From contig JAJZUL010000011.1 of NCBI GenBank assembly GCA_021848545.1, forward strand, positions 1 to 64,000: DNA of 64,000 nucleotides, written 5' to 3'. Both the position numbers and the translations under genes were made by a program. The notes beneath the pieces are model-generated. The model had not been told where the DNA came from, ran no database searches, and worked only from the letters and a program-made list of their open reading frames with translations. This stretch comes from Pseudomonadota bacterium (GTDB taxonomy: Bacteria > Pseudomonadota > Alphaproteobacteria > Rhodospirillales > Magnetospirillaceae). Shown here one piece after another: positions 36,601 through 45,130 of this stretch (the first letter of the stretch is position 1; every line of letters starts with the position of its first letter).

Positions 36601-36982
36601 TGGCGAACAGCTTGGGATGGTCGAGCTGGAACCGGCGAAACATCGTCCTGGTCCAGGCGTCGGGAATCAGGGCGCGCGCCGCGCCGGGTTTCGTCTCTCC
36701 GGGTCCGTGTTCGAAAATGGCGTTGCGCAGGAACGTCAGCGCGGTGAACTGGCGGTTCCAGGCGGCGGCGGCGGTTCCGGCGATCTGGTCGGCCGTTTCC
36801 GCGGCGCTGCTGGAGAAGCGTTCCCGAACCGATCGGCCGACGTCGTAATAGTTCACGACGAAAAACAGGATCAGTAAAACGGCGAAAAAAGCGAAGACGG
36901 CATGAACGACCGCCAGCCAGGGAATTTTTTCCCCGAACGGGCGCTGTGCCTGATGGTCGTTTCCGTCTGCCCCGCTACCCAT
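33695..36982 (-). CDS. Multi-sensor membrane diguanylate cyclase (GAF-PAS-GAF-PAS-GGDEF)
   Basis: A 1095-residue signalling protein. Order: membrane helix (about 20-45), periplasmic sensor domain (to about 280), second helix (about 282-305), GAF-like, PAS, GAF, PAS, then GGDEF (about 930-1085). The active site is FGGDEF, with the inhibitory I-site RQTD five residues upstream, so product feedback is likely. It makes cyclic-di-GMP; no EAL domain. ATG 36982 is preferred over an in-frame TTG at 37063, although neither has a clear ribosome-binding site. Ligands are unknown. Confidence 0.9.
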   Translation of the reverse strand: MGSGADGNDHQAQRPFGEKIPWLAVVHAVFAFFAVLLILFFVVNYYDVGRSVRERFSSSAAETADQIAGTAAAAWNRQFTALTFLRNAIFEHGPGETKPGAARALIPDAWTRTMFRRFQLDHPKLFAINIQDTTGDIILWSSHKQNPHVIAKGITFAPLPRNPDKLLGQPIFAPRIGGWILPMRLRIRTDRGHILGFIGSPYLLSRLQTIEIPPDFQARLADKDGRTGSVWRHRHWMPPDAPLPKADGTVTRDVPGFPWVVQAQWTKSAFTAAFWDEERFRALMLGIILLFLLGTDRVVTVLLTRAARLYRYQAAALHIQQDLPSLEDENAIFQRVTDLVVRETAACGAYVVVPDSQQSWLRPVAISANDEALRAVIATMTPSADPRQWPEGAMAAGRAFRQGRPIGPVDPRDNAATRTIRQAHPALKPVDAVMAYPIVIEAGRPPAAVLVIHEISARHFSEPVRRLLEQLVLSVGAWLVHRRQRRAIQEALTLSTSLFNTIGAMALVIDDKGEIERMNEAAERYMGCRFDDVRGIPQVWERFIPKDEHPLAGALFGNLRDPAICDDIETHWLSRSGDRRLFRWINTVLDDADGNPARLIALGVDVTEQRALEDTVRESAMKLKRISDFNALLGHVNQVIAAASDEKVLLQSICDLAIRYAHLALAVVARPGPDGRFTFAAAAGIVAYLEGIEISIDPTSPTGRGLTGQAWREGVALFHQDVSGEDMEPWRERLNRHGLCSHASLPILRHGAVWGVFCLYHSERNVFDRDLRALLEELAFDISRGLDLLEGRSLQHALLNNSVAGILLVKDGVIEQVNPRGAEILGYRRIEMEGRPLGAIHTGDEDWERVARAHAKLAGRPDIHVRSVRLRHRDGSIRIADFSGVRLDEREDLSVWTIEDVTERHRLTETLSRQALFDMLTGLPNRRALDMEFEKAIGRSRRAETILAVVMMDLDGFKPINDAHGHDIGDQVLREVARRLRGALRQTDFIARFGGDEFVLLIEGCASADEATEVMTKLDQVIAQPITVSPDLTVVVGASAGLCLYPDGESESADALLRKADQALYASKAGKAHRKTLRSQDDNPGAAAPTPAHRR

Positions 36983-37096
36983 AACCGGAAAACTACATGC
37001 CGAAGGTGTTGTCTGGTCTTGGAATTTCCGCCGTAATTCCGATCCGCGAAATGGCCCGTTCAACCGGGAGCATTGCCGACAGTTTGATAATTACGC

Positions 37097-38242
37097 CTAT
37101 TTCGTTACAAGTGACAGATAGAAGCTGTCAAAACTTGCGCGAATAGCGGTCAGGGTGAATCGGGTTTCGACCCGCGGTCGAGCCCGGTCGGCCAATTGCC
37201 GCCGCAGGCCGGGTTCGTCGAGCAGGCGGGTCAGCGCCGTCCTCAACGCGGCCTCGTCGGCGGGCGGTACCGCCAATCCGGCGTCGCCGACGATGGCGGC
37301 GGCGTCGCCGACCTTGGTGGTCACCACCGGCAGCCCCACCGCCATCGCCTCGATCAGCACGTTGGGAAAGCCCTCGCCGAAACGCGACGCCAGCACGGCG
37401 ATGTCGAAGGCGTTCATGAGACCGGCGACGTCGTCGCTTTGGGGCAGCAGGCGCACCGGGCCGGGGCAGGCGGCGGCAAGGTCGCGCAGGACGGGATCGG
37501 TATCGATGCCGCGTCCCACCAGCACCAGGGCCAGATCGGGCCGCCCCAGGGCGGCGACGGCCGCCAGAAGGCCTTCGTGGTCCTTCATGGGATCGCGCCG
37601 CGCCACCATGCCGGCGACGATGACGTCGTCCTCCAGATTCAGGCGCGTGCGGTACGCGGCCCGCGCGGCGGGATCGGGACGAAAGCGGGTCTCGTCCACG
37701 CCGTTGCCGATGATCGCCCATTGCCGGGGATGGTAGCCCAGGCGTTGATGCCAGATGCGCCCGGCCTCGGAATTGGACAGGATCGCCCGGGGCAGGGGCG
37801 ACAGGAGCGCCAGCAGCCGCACCAGCAGGCGGGTGGTGCGGTGGTAACGGGCGAGATCCATGTCCGAGCAGCGCAGATTCCACACCACCCGTCTTTGGCC
37901 GGCGATCAGGCCGGCGACCAATCCCACCAGGTCGGCGTGATACAGCCAGGTTTGGATGATGTCCGGGGCCAGGCGCCGGATCAGGGCGACGGTTCGCGCC
38001 AGGGCGAGGATCGCCGAGGGACCGCGCCGCACGTCCATTTCGTGAAGCTCGATCCCCGCCCGTCGCAGGGAATCGGCGTAAAAGCCGCCTTTGACGAGCG
38101 CGATCACCGTATGGCGGATCGGCGACGCGGACGGCGCGGTCACCAGATTGACCAGCATCCGCTCGGCTCCGCCGACGCCCAGGCCGGTGATGATGTGAAC
38201 CACCCGGACGCCGGGTTCCCCGGCGGGCGCGTTGTCGCTCAT
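37097..38242 (-). CDS. GT4 glycosyltransferase
   Basis: A 381-residue GT-B enzyme: N-terminal VVHIITGLGVGGAERMLVNL (donor-independent GGAE loop), IGNGVDETRFRPD after the first Rossmann domain, VARRDPMKDHEGLL, and the EX7E motif in FGEGFPNVLIEAMAVG. Members build O-antigen, capsule or lipid-linked sugars. It is not adjacent to a polysaccharide cluster here. Sugar specificity is not readable. Confidence 0.88.
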   Translation of the reverse strand: MSDNAPAGEPGVRVVHIITGLGVGGAERMLVNLVTAPSASPIRHTVIALVKGGFYADSLRRAGIELHEMDVRRGPSAILALARTVALIRRLAPDIIQTWLYHADLVGLVAGLIAGQRRVVWNLRCSDMDLARYHRTTRLLVRLLALLSPLPRAILSNSEAGRIWHQRLGYHPRQWAIIGNGVDETRFRPDPAARAAYRTRLNLEDDVIVAGMVARRDPMKDHEGLLAAVAALGRPDLALVLVGRGIDTDPVLRDLAAACPGPVRLLPQSDDVAGLMNAFDIAVLASRFGEGFPNVLIEAMAVGLPVVTTKVGDAAAIVGDAGLAVPPADEAALRTALTRLLDEPGLRRQLADRARPRVETRFTLTAIRASFDSFYLSLVTK

Positions 38243-38391
38243 GGGCGCCGCTCGACCTTTTCAAAAATCCCCACGGCGACCCCGCCATGATGGTCGCCCC
38301 CAACCGAAAGGCGGTAAGATATGGGTATAGCCCCTGCCATGGCGCGCGGCCAGCCCCACGGCGTGCCGTATCGGCCGCGCGGAAATCCGGG

Positions 38392-39219
38392 TCAGAAGAA
38401 GTGAAAGGCCGTGCCCAGCATCAGGGTGGTGTCGGTGGTCGTGCTGTTGGGTTCGTAATAGCCGTTGGCATCAGCGGCGCTGGCGCCGAAGCCGAGGCGG
38501 GTGGTTTCGACGCTGATCCGCTCCTCCAGTTCGGGGGTGACGGCGTACCCAACCTCGCCGCCCACGCGCCAGGTCAGGGCGTCGCCCAGGGAGAAGGTTT
38601 CGTTGAACGGCGCGGTGGCGTACATGTCGGCGCCAAAAGTGGTGCCCACCGCCGCCGACAGCGATCCCACCCATTTCGGCGCCGGCGAATATTGGCCGAT
38701 CAGGCCGCCCAGGACGGACCAGTTGGTATAGGTTTCGGTATAGGTCAGGGACCGGCGCCAATGGCGATATCCCACCTCGGCGTAGGGGATCAGCATGGCG
38801 TCGGGAGCGATTTCATAACCGCGCCCGATGCGCCCCGCCGCGCGCCAGGCCAGATCGTTGGTGGTGGCGGCATAGGGGGTGCCGTCGAGCAGGGCGCCCT
38901 CGTAATGGGTCTGGCCGAAGGTCAGGCTGGCATCGGCGTGCAGATACAGATTGTGAAAAATTCCCCGGGCGGCGCCGGAGGCCAGAATGCTGTCGCCGAC
39001 GCGGATTTCGGGCATCCATCCCCGTTCGCTGTCCAGGGTGCCGCCGCGGCCGTTATCCTCGCGGTAATCCATGTAATGGGTGCCGACCCCGATCGAAAGG
39101 GCGTTGTCGGCGGCGCGGATGTCGGCCATGCCCGCCCGGGCGTTGGTCCAGGGGATCAGGGCGAAAGCCATCGCCGATCCGCAGACGATGGCGGCGCGCC
39201 GGAAAAAAGTCGTGGCCAT
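38392..39219 (-). CDS. Outer-membrane beta-barrel protein
   Basis: The 275-residue protein has a signal peptide cleaved near ARAG (about residue 29). Alternating hydrophobic strands rich in Tyr/Trp/Gly follow, and the protein ends in Phe (GTAFHFF), the outer-membrane insertion signature. It fits a small barrel or autotransporter-like beta domain without a passenger. The ligand or role is unknown. Transcribed alone, with the IclR gene upstream on the same strand. Confidence 0.75.
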   Translation of the reverse strand: MATTFFRRAAIVCGSAMAFALIPWTNARAGMADIRAADNALSIGVGTHYMDYREDNGRGGTLDSERGWMPEIRVGDSILASGAARGIFHNLYLHADASLTFGQTHYEGALLDGTPYAATTNDLAWRAAGRIGRGYEIAPDAMLIPYAEVGYRHWRRSLTYTETYTNWSVLGGLIGQYSPAPKWVGSLSAAVGTTFGADMYATAPFNETFSLGDALTWRVGGEVGYAVTPELEERISVETTRLGFGASAADANGYYEPNSTTTDTTLMLGTAFHFF

Positions 39220-39312
39220 GATGGTCTCCCGGTGACCGGGGCGATATTCGCCCGAATTTTACGGCCGACGGTGTAGCGCCGCCGGCCCGTTTCATCAAGC
39301 CCTCATCACGTT

Positions 39313-40056
39313 TTAGTAGCGCGCATCCGGTCCCAGCCGCGCCGCCAGCCGGGCGGCGGCGCCTTTCAGTTCGGCCAGCCAAGTATCGCTGATCCGCTCC
39401 AAGGGCGCCGAGATCGACAGCGCCGCCACCATGGTTCCGGCCGGACCCGTCACCGGCACCGCCAGACAGCCGACGCCCGGTTCGGCCTCCTCCACGTCGC
39501 GGGCGAAGCCCGTCCGTCCGGCCTCGGTCACCGCCGCCGCCAGGTCGGCCGCGTCGCACAGGCTGTGTTCGGTATAGCGGGGCAGGCCGGTGCGGGCGAC
39601 GTAATCCACCAGAGCGGCGGGGCCGGCGGCGGCCAGGAACAGTTTGCCGCCGGCGGTGACGTGCAGCGGCGCCCGCGTGCCGATGACGTGCTCGACCCGA
39701 AGCGACCGGCCCTCGGCCACGGCGCGGGCCAGATAGCTGACCTCGTCCTCGGTCCGCACCAGCAGATTGACGCTTTCGCGGACCCGGTCGCGCAAATCCT
39801 CCAACAGGGGTTGGGCCAGGGCGCGCAGGTCCGGTCCCGGCGCCCGCGCCCCCCAGGCGGCCAGACGCCGCCCCAGCCCGTAGCCGTCGCCCTGGCGCAG
39901 CACCAGCCCCAGATCCGACAGGCTGGCCAGCAGCCGGTGGGCGGTGGCGGGATGCAGGCCGCTATCGGCCGCCAGCACTTTCAGCCGCACCGGGCCGTCG
40001 GCCCGGGCCAGCAGATCGATCAGGCGGACGGCACGGTCCAGAACCTGGGTGCTCAT
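39313..40056 (-). CDS. IclR-family transcriptional regulator
   Basis: A 247-residue regulator: winged helix-turn-helix (about 1-65, VLAADSGLHPATAHRLLASL) and a C-terminal effector domain (about 75-245, ESVNLLVRTEDEVSYLA, LHVTAGGKLFLA, GVGCLAVPV). ATG 40056 has TGGAG upstream. It is divergent from the TPP enzyme/kinase/GlcDEF operon across a 99-base gap and is the likely local regulator, with a small hydroxy or sugar acid as inducer by family habit. Confidence 0.9.
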   Translation of the reverse strand: MSTQVLDRAVRLIDLLARADGPVRLKVLAADSGLHPATAHRLLASLSDLGLVLRQGDGYGLGRRLAAWGARAPGPDLRALAQPLLEDLRDRVRESVNLLVRTEDEVSYLARAVAEGRSLRVEHVIGTRAPLHVTAGGKLFLAAAGPAALVDYVARTGLPRYTEHSLCDAADLAAAVTEAGRTGFARDVEEAEPGVGCLAVPVTGPAGTMVAALSISAPLERISDTWLAELKGAAARLAARLGPDARY

Positions 40057-40080
40057 AACGATGACGCTCCAGCAATTTCT

Positions 40081-40108
40081 CACATTATAAAATCGTTTTC
40101 GCTATGTG
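40081..40108. promoter_or_regulatory. Candidate IclR operator in the divergent promoter region
   Basis: CACAT (40081-40085) and ATGTG (40104-40108) flank an AT-rich centre containing the near-palindrome AAAATCGTTTT (40089-40099). The site lies midway between the divergent starts, where an IclR dimer could control both. Symmetry is imperfect and binding is inferred. Confidence 0.4.
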
Positions 40109-40155
40109 CAACGATATTGATGCGCGTAAGCTGGCTGCAACTTGGAGGAATGCCC

Positions 40156-42345
40156 GTGACCCATGACCGCCCCGCCTTCACCGCCGGCATCGAAAGCTTC
40201 GGTCCGGCCTGGCCCGATTTCGACCGGCTGGCGGCCGCCCCGGCCATTGCCGAGGGTGCCCGCGCCATCTCCGACCCCGCCGATCCGGCGGCGATCTACC
40301 AGACCATGCTGGCCGCCGACGCGCTGCGCTATCTGACCCTGCTGGTGACCGGCGCCAAGCAATCCGGCCATCCCGGCGGCTTCGCCAGTTCGGTCGAGGC
40401 CTATGCCTCCCTGGTGATGCTGGGTCATCGCGACATCGTCACCGAGGTCGGCCACCATGCGCCCGGCTTCTACTCCGCCCTGTTCCTGGACGGCTCGCTG
40501 GAAAAGATGGGCATCCATACCGCCCATGACTTCCGCGCCCGCTTCCGCGAGCGTCACGGCCTGCTCGGCCATCTGTCGGGGGCCATTCCCGGCATCCTGG
40601 CGCCGGCCGGTCCGCTGGGCCAGGGGCAGCATTTCGCCATGGCCGGCGCTCTGCTCCATCCCGACCGCCTGTTCGCGGTGACCATCGGCGACGGCGGATT
40701 GGGCGAGCCCTACATCCTGTCGGCCTTCCAGCATTTCGCCACCGCCTATCCGGATTCCACCAACGTCCTGCCGGTGCTGGTGTGGAACGGCTACAGCCAG
40801 GAACACCACGCCATGGTCTCGACCTGGTCGAACGAGCGCATGAGCGCCCTGTGGCACGCCCACGGCTTCGACGAGGTGATCCTGATCGACGCCAAGGAAT
40901 ACGACGATACCGGCCGCTTCGGCGCCTTCGCCGACAGCACCCGCTTCGGCTTCGCCGCGCGCCGGGCCTTCGTCGGCGCCGTGCTGGCGGGAATGGCGAA
41001 GGCCGCCGGCAACGCCATGAGCGGACGGCGCACCGCCTTCATCATCAAGCAATTGAAGGGCGCCGGCCTGCATGTGGAAGGGGCCAAGGCCCACAATCTC
41101 CATCCCGGCGATTCCCTGGACAAGCCGACGATCAAGGAGGCGCTGGCCCGTCTGGCTCTGCCGGAATCGGCTTGGGGCCTGCTGCGCGAGACCTTCCGCC
41201 GCGCCGGCGGCGGTCCCGCCGTCGCCGTCGCCGCCACCGAAACCGCCCGTCCGCTGCCGCCCCTGGGCGATCTGCCCCTGGTCGATCATCCGGTCGGCGA
41301 AAAGGCGGTGCCGTCCACCGCCGTCGGCCTGTTGGTGGCCGAAACCGGGCGCCGCGATCCGGCCTTCGTCGTCACCAATGCCGACGGCAACGAGGCGTCG
41401 GGCATGGCCAATATCAACGTCGCCCTGGGCATCCGCCACCCCACCGCCGACGCGCTGTATCACCAGCGTCCCGACGGTCAGGTCTACGAGCCGTTGAACG
41501 AGGATGCCTGCGCCGGCCTCGCCGCCGGCATGGCCCTGTTCGGCGGGCGCAGCCTGTGGCTGTCCTATGAGAGCTTCGCCGTCAATGGCTGGCCGATCCT
41601 GCAGACCGTGACCCAGGCCATGGCCGAATTGCGCCGGCCGACCCCGTCCATGGTCTGCCTGTTCACCGCCGGCGCCCTGGAACAGGGACGCAACGGCTGG
41701 ACCCATCAGCGTCCCGAGATCGAAGCCTATGCGGCGGCGATGATGCGCAACGGCAACGTCTATCCGCTCTATCCCTGCGACGCCAACATGGCCCAGGCCG
41801 CCTATGGCTGGGCCATGGCCAGCCGCAACAAGGGGGTGCCGATCTTCGCCGCCAAAAGCGCCCTGCCGATCCGGGTGTCCATGGCGGCGGCCAAGCGCGC
41901 CGTCGAGGACGGGGCCGCCATCCTGTATGACGGCGCCGGCAGCGGTCCGCTGATCACCTTCGCCGTGGCCGGCGATCTGGCCCTGGCCGGAATCGACGCC
42001 GCCCGCGATCTGCTGGAGGCCGAGGGCAAGCGCGTGCGCATCGTCGCCGTGGTCAATCCCCGCCGTCTGTTCCGTCCCCATGACGTCGCCTGGGACAGTT
42101 GTTCCGAAGCCGACGGCACCTTCATGGACGACGATGCCTTCAACGCCCTGTTCGATTGCGACACCTTGGTCGCGGTCAGCGGCGGCGCCGCCGCCACGCT
42201 TGAGCCGGTGCTGTTGCGGGCGCGGGCGGGACGGCGCGAACTGGCCTGCTGGAAGCGCGGCGAGACCACCGCCGGTCTCGACGAATTGCTGGTTCTGAAC
42301 GGCCTGGACGGCAAGTCCCTGGCCGCCCGCGCCCGTGGGGTCTGA
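40156..42345 (+). CDS. Phosphoketolase/transketolase-like TPP enzyme
   Basis: A roughly 729-residue thiamine-diphosphate enzyme. It has SGHPGG and GPLGQG in the first domain and the TPP-Mg motif starting at GDGGLGEPY. The second half (LSYESFAVNGWPIL, GRNGWTHQRPEIEAY) resembles phosphoketolases more than transketolases. It is shorter than Xfp (about 800 residues). It would cleave or transfer a two-carbon ketol unit; its substrate is open. GTG 40156 lies 6 bases after GGAGGA; ATG 40150 abuts that site, so GTG is favoured. First gene of the operon. Confidence 0.78.
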   Translation: MTHDRPAFTAGIESFGPAWPDFDRLAAAPAIAEGARAISDPADPAAIYQTMLAADALRYLTLLVTGAKQSGHPGGFASSVEAYASLVMLGHRDIVTEVGHHAPGFYSALFLDGSLEKMGIHTAHDFRARFRERHGLLGHLSGAIPGILAPAGPLGQGQHFAMAGALLHPDRLFAVTIGDGGLGEPYILSAFQHFATAYPDSTNVLPVLVWNGYSQEHHAMVSTWSNERMSALWHAHGFDEVILIDAKEYDDTGRFGAFADSTRFGFAARRAFVGAVLAGMAKAAGNAMSGRRTAFIIKQLKGAGLHVEGAKAHNLHPGDSLDKPTIKEALARLALPESAWGLLRETFRRAGGGPAVAVAATETARPLPPLGDLPLVDHPVGEKAVPSTAVGLLVAETGRRDPAFVVTNADGNEASGMANINVALGIRHPTADALYHQRPDGQVYEPLNEDACAGLAAGMALFGGRSLWLSYESFAVNGWPILQTVTQAMAELRRPTPSMVCLFTAGALEQGRNGWTHQRPEIEAYAAAMMRNGNVYPLYPCDANMAQAAYGWAMASRNKGVPIFAAKSALPIRVSMAAAKRAVEDGAAILYDGAGSGPLITFAVAGDLALAGIDAARDLLEAEGKRVRIVAVVNPRRLFRPHDVAWDSCSEADGTFMDDDAFNALFDCDTLVAVSGGAAATLEPVLLRARAGRRELACWKRGETTAGLDELLVLNGLDGKSLAARARGV

Positions 42346-42348
42346 CCC

Positions 42349-43668
42349 ATGGCCGGCGCCAGCGGGGGCGGCCGGCGGATCTTCGTCTTCGACGACGATC
42401 CCACCGGCTCGCAGACCGTCCATTCCTGTCTGCTGCTGACCGATTCCCGGCCCGAAACCTTGCGGGCCGGGTTGGAGGACGAAGCCGGCATCTCCTTTCT
42501 TCTGACCAACAGCCGCGGTCTGGCGCCGGACGCGGCGGCGGCGGTGATGCGGCAATCCTGCGCCAATCTCAAGATCGCGCTCGACCAGGCCGGTCTGGAC
42601 ATGCCGCTGCTGGTCAGCCGGTCGGATTCGACCCTGCGCGGTCATTTCCCCCTGGAAACCGACATCCTGGCGGAAGCCTTCGGGCCGTTCGACGCCACCC
42701 TGCTGGTGCCGGCGTTTTTCGAGGGCGGGCGGGTCACCGTCGACGGAATCCATTACGTCGAGACCGACGGCAAACGGGTGCCGGCCCACGAGACCGAATT
42801 CGCCCGCGATTCGGCCTTCGGCTATTCCACCGCGATCCTGGCCGATTGGGTGGCGGAAAAGACCGGCGGCCGGGTGCCGGCGGCCTCGGTGCGGCGCATC
42901 GGGGCCGCCGATCTCGCCCAGGATGGCGGGCTCGCCATCCTGATGGGCCTGTCCGGCAATGCGATCTGCACGGTGGATGCGGAGAAACAGGCCGATCTCG
43001 ACGCTTTCGCGGCGGCGGTCTGGGCGGCCCGCGCCATGGGCAAACGCCTGCTGTTCCGCTCGGCGGCCAGCCTGCTCACCAGTCTCGCCGGCCTGCCGCC
43101 GGGACCCAAGCCGGCCGAACTCGCCGCCTTCGCCCGCGGCCGGCCGGGGGCGGTGGTGGTGGGCTCCCACGTGCGGCGGTCCAGCGAACAATTGGCGGTG
43201 CTGCTGCAAGAACCGAACTGCGCGGCGATCGAGGTCGATGTGGACGCCCTGGTGGCCGCGCCCGACGTCACCGTGGCGGCGATCGCGGTGCGGGCGGCGG
43301 CGGCGTTCGCGAGCGGCCAGGTGGCCGTGATCCATACCAGCCGCGAGGAACGGCGCTTCACGGATACCGAAACCCGTCTGGCCTTCGGCGCCAAGGTGTC
43401 GGCCGGGCTGATGGCCATCATCCGCGCTTTGCCGCCGGATCTGGGTTTTCTGGTGGGCAAGGGCGGCATCACCTCCCACGACATGCTGGCCGAGGGGCTC
43501 GGTCTGGCCACGGCCCGGTTGCTGGGCCAGATCGCGCCGGGGATATCGGTGGTGCGGCTTCCCGCCGACCATCCCCGCTTCCCCGGTCTGCCGGCGGTGA
43601 TCTTTCCCGGCAATGTGGGCGGTCCCGACACCCTGGCCCAGGTGGTTCGCATTCTCGGCGGCGGCTGA
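42349..43668 (+). CDS. Four-carbon acid-sugar kinase family protein (DUF1537)
   Basis: The 439-residue protein has the N-terminal FDDDPTGSQTV motif and the C-terminal nucleotide-binding domain with GKGGITSHDML and FPGNVGGPDTL. Characterised members phosphorylate D-threonate, D-erythronate, 3-oxotetronates or 3-oxo-isoapionate. It follows the TPP gene after 3 bases and is followed by glcD after 1 base, so the five genes act together. Confidence 0.87.
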   Translation: MAGASGGGRRIFVFDDDPTGSQTVHSCLLLTDSRPETLRAGLEDEAGISFLLTNSRGLAPDAAAAVMRQSCANLKIALDQAGLDMPLLVSRSDSTLRGHFPLETDILAEAFGPFDATLLVPAFFEGGRVTVDGIHYVETDGKRVPAHETEFARDSAFGYSTAILADWVAEKTGGRVPAASVRRIGAADLAQDGGLAILMGLSGNAICTVDAEKQADLDAFAAAVWAARAMGKRLLFRSAASLLTSLAGLPPGPKPAELAAFARGRPGAVVVGSHVRRSSEQLAVLLQEPNCAAIEVDVDALVAAPDVTVAAIAVRAAAAFASGQVAVIHTSREERRFTDTETRLAFGAKVSAGLMAIIRALPPDLGFLVGKGGITSHDMLAEGLGLATARLLGQIAPGISVVRLPADHPRFPGLPAVIFPGNVGGPDTLAQVVRILGGG

Positions 43669-43669
43669 C

Positions 43670-45130
43670 ATGGCGGGCGATCTTCGCGCTCTGGTCCGGG
43701 CTCTGCGGCGCGCGCTGCCCGAAGAGTCCGTGCTCAGCGGCAAGGACGATCTCAAACCTTATGAATGCGACGGTCTTGCCGCCTATCGCGCTTTGCCGGG
43801 CGCGGTCTGCCTGCCCCGCACCCGGGACGAGGTGGCGGCGGTGCTGCGCCTGTGCCATCAGGCCGATATTCCCGTGGTGGCGCGCGGGGCCGGCACCGGC
43901 CTGTCCGGCGGCGCCCTGCCCCTGGCCGGCGGCGTTTTGCTCAGCCTCGCCCGTCTCAACCGCATCCTGGAGATCGATCCCCTGAACCGGGTGGCGCGGG
44001 TCGAGCCGGGGGTGCGCAATCTCGCCGTTTCCGAGGCCGCCGCCCGCCACGGGCTGTTCTACGCTCCCGATCCCTCCTCCCAGGTGGCCTGCACCATCGG
44101 CGGCAACGTGGCGGAAAATTCCGGCGGGGTGCATTGCCTGAAATACGGGCTGACCGTCCATAACCTGCTGGGACTGACCGTGCTGGACGCCGCCGGCGAG
44201 GTGATGGAGATCGGCACTGGCGCCCTCGATTCGCCGGGCCTCGATCTGCTGGCGCTGATGACCGGCTCGGAAGGCCTGCTGGGGGTGGTGGTGGAGGCGC
44301 GCCTGCGCCTGCTGCCCCGTCCCGACCGGGTCCGGGTGCTGCTGGCGGCCTTCGCCAGCGTCGAGGCGGCCGGCGACGCGGTGGGCCGCATCATCGCCGC
44401 CGGCATCGTTCCGGCCGGGCTGGAATTGATGGATTCCCTGGCGATCCAGGCGGCGGAGGCCTTCGTCCATGCCGGCTATCCCCTGGACGCCGCCGCCATC
44501 CTGCTGTGCGAACTGGACGGCGCCCCGGCGGAGATCGCGGAAACCGAGGAACGGGTCGGCGCCGTCCTGCACGCGGCCGGGGCCACCCACATTCACAGCG
44601 CCGAGGAACCGGCGGAGCGCGCCCGCCTGTGGGCCGGGCGCAAGGCCGCCTTTCCGGCGGTGGGTCGGCTCAGCCCCGATTATTATTGCATGGACGGCAC
44701 CATCCCCCGCTTCCGCCTGCCCGAGGTGCTGGCCGAAATCGCCCGTCTGTCGGAACGGTACGGTCTGGCGGTGGCCAATGTCTTTCATGCCGGCGACGGC
44801 AATCTCCACCCCCTGATCCTCTACGATGCCGGCCGCCCCGGCGATTTGGAGCGGGCGGAAGCCTTCGGTCGCGACATCCTCGCCCTGTGCGTGGCGGTGG
44901 GCGGCGTCATCACCGGCGAACATGGGGTGGGGGTGGAAAAGCTCGATTCCATGTGCGCCCAGTTCGGCCCCTCCGAGCTGGCCCAGTTCCACGCGGTGAA
45001 AGCCGCCTGCGACCCGTCGGGTCTGCTCAATCCCGGCAAGGCGGTGCCGACTCTGCACCGTTGCGCCGAATTCGGCGCCATGCACGTCCATGCCGGAACG
45101 CTGCCCTTTCCCGAGCTGGAGCGGTTCTGA
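43670..45130 (+). CDS. glcD: Glycolate oxidase FAD subunit GlcD
   Basis: A 486-residue FAD-linked oxidase: PCMH-type FAD domain with RGAGTGLSGGALPL and GGNVAENSGGVHCLKYG, then a C-terminal FAD-oxidase domain ending with HAGDGNLHP and GEHGVGVEK. With GlcE and GlcF it oxidises glycolate (or a similar 2-hydroxyacid) to glyoxylate and feeds quinone. Its stop overlaps the glcE start (TGATG). Confidence 0.9.
   Translation: MAGDLRALVRALRRALPEESVLSGKDDLKPYECDGLAAYRALPGAVCLPRTRDEVAAVLRLCHQADIPVVARGAGTGLSGGALPLAGGVLLSLARLNRILEIDPLNRVARVEPGVRNLAVSEAAARHGLFYAPDPSSQVACTIGGNVAENSGGVHCLKYGLTVHNLLGLTVLDAAGEVMEIGTGALDSPGLDLLALMTGSEGLLGVVVEARLRLLPRPDRVRVLLAAFASVEAAGDAVGRIIAAGIVPAGLELMDSLAIQAAEAFVHAGYPLDAAAILLCELDGAPAEIAETEERVGAVLHAAGATHIHSAEEPAERARLWAGRKAAFPAVGRLSPDYYCMDGTIPRFRLPEVLAEIARLSERYGLAVANVFHAGDGNLHPLILYDAGRPGDLERAEAFGRDILALCVAVGGVITGEHGVGVEKLDSMCAQFGPSELAQFHAVKAACDPSGLLNPGKAVPTLHRCAEFGAMHVHAGTLPFPELERF

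Noticed and set aside
40102-43755. 1217-codon open frame on the minus strand
   Set aside because: Shadow of the TPP enzyme and DUF1537 kinase genes; no domain is recognisable, while the plus strand shows clear motifs.
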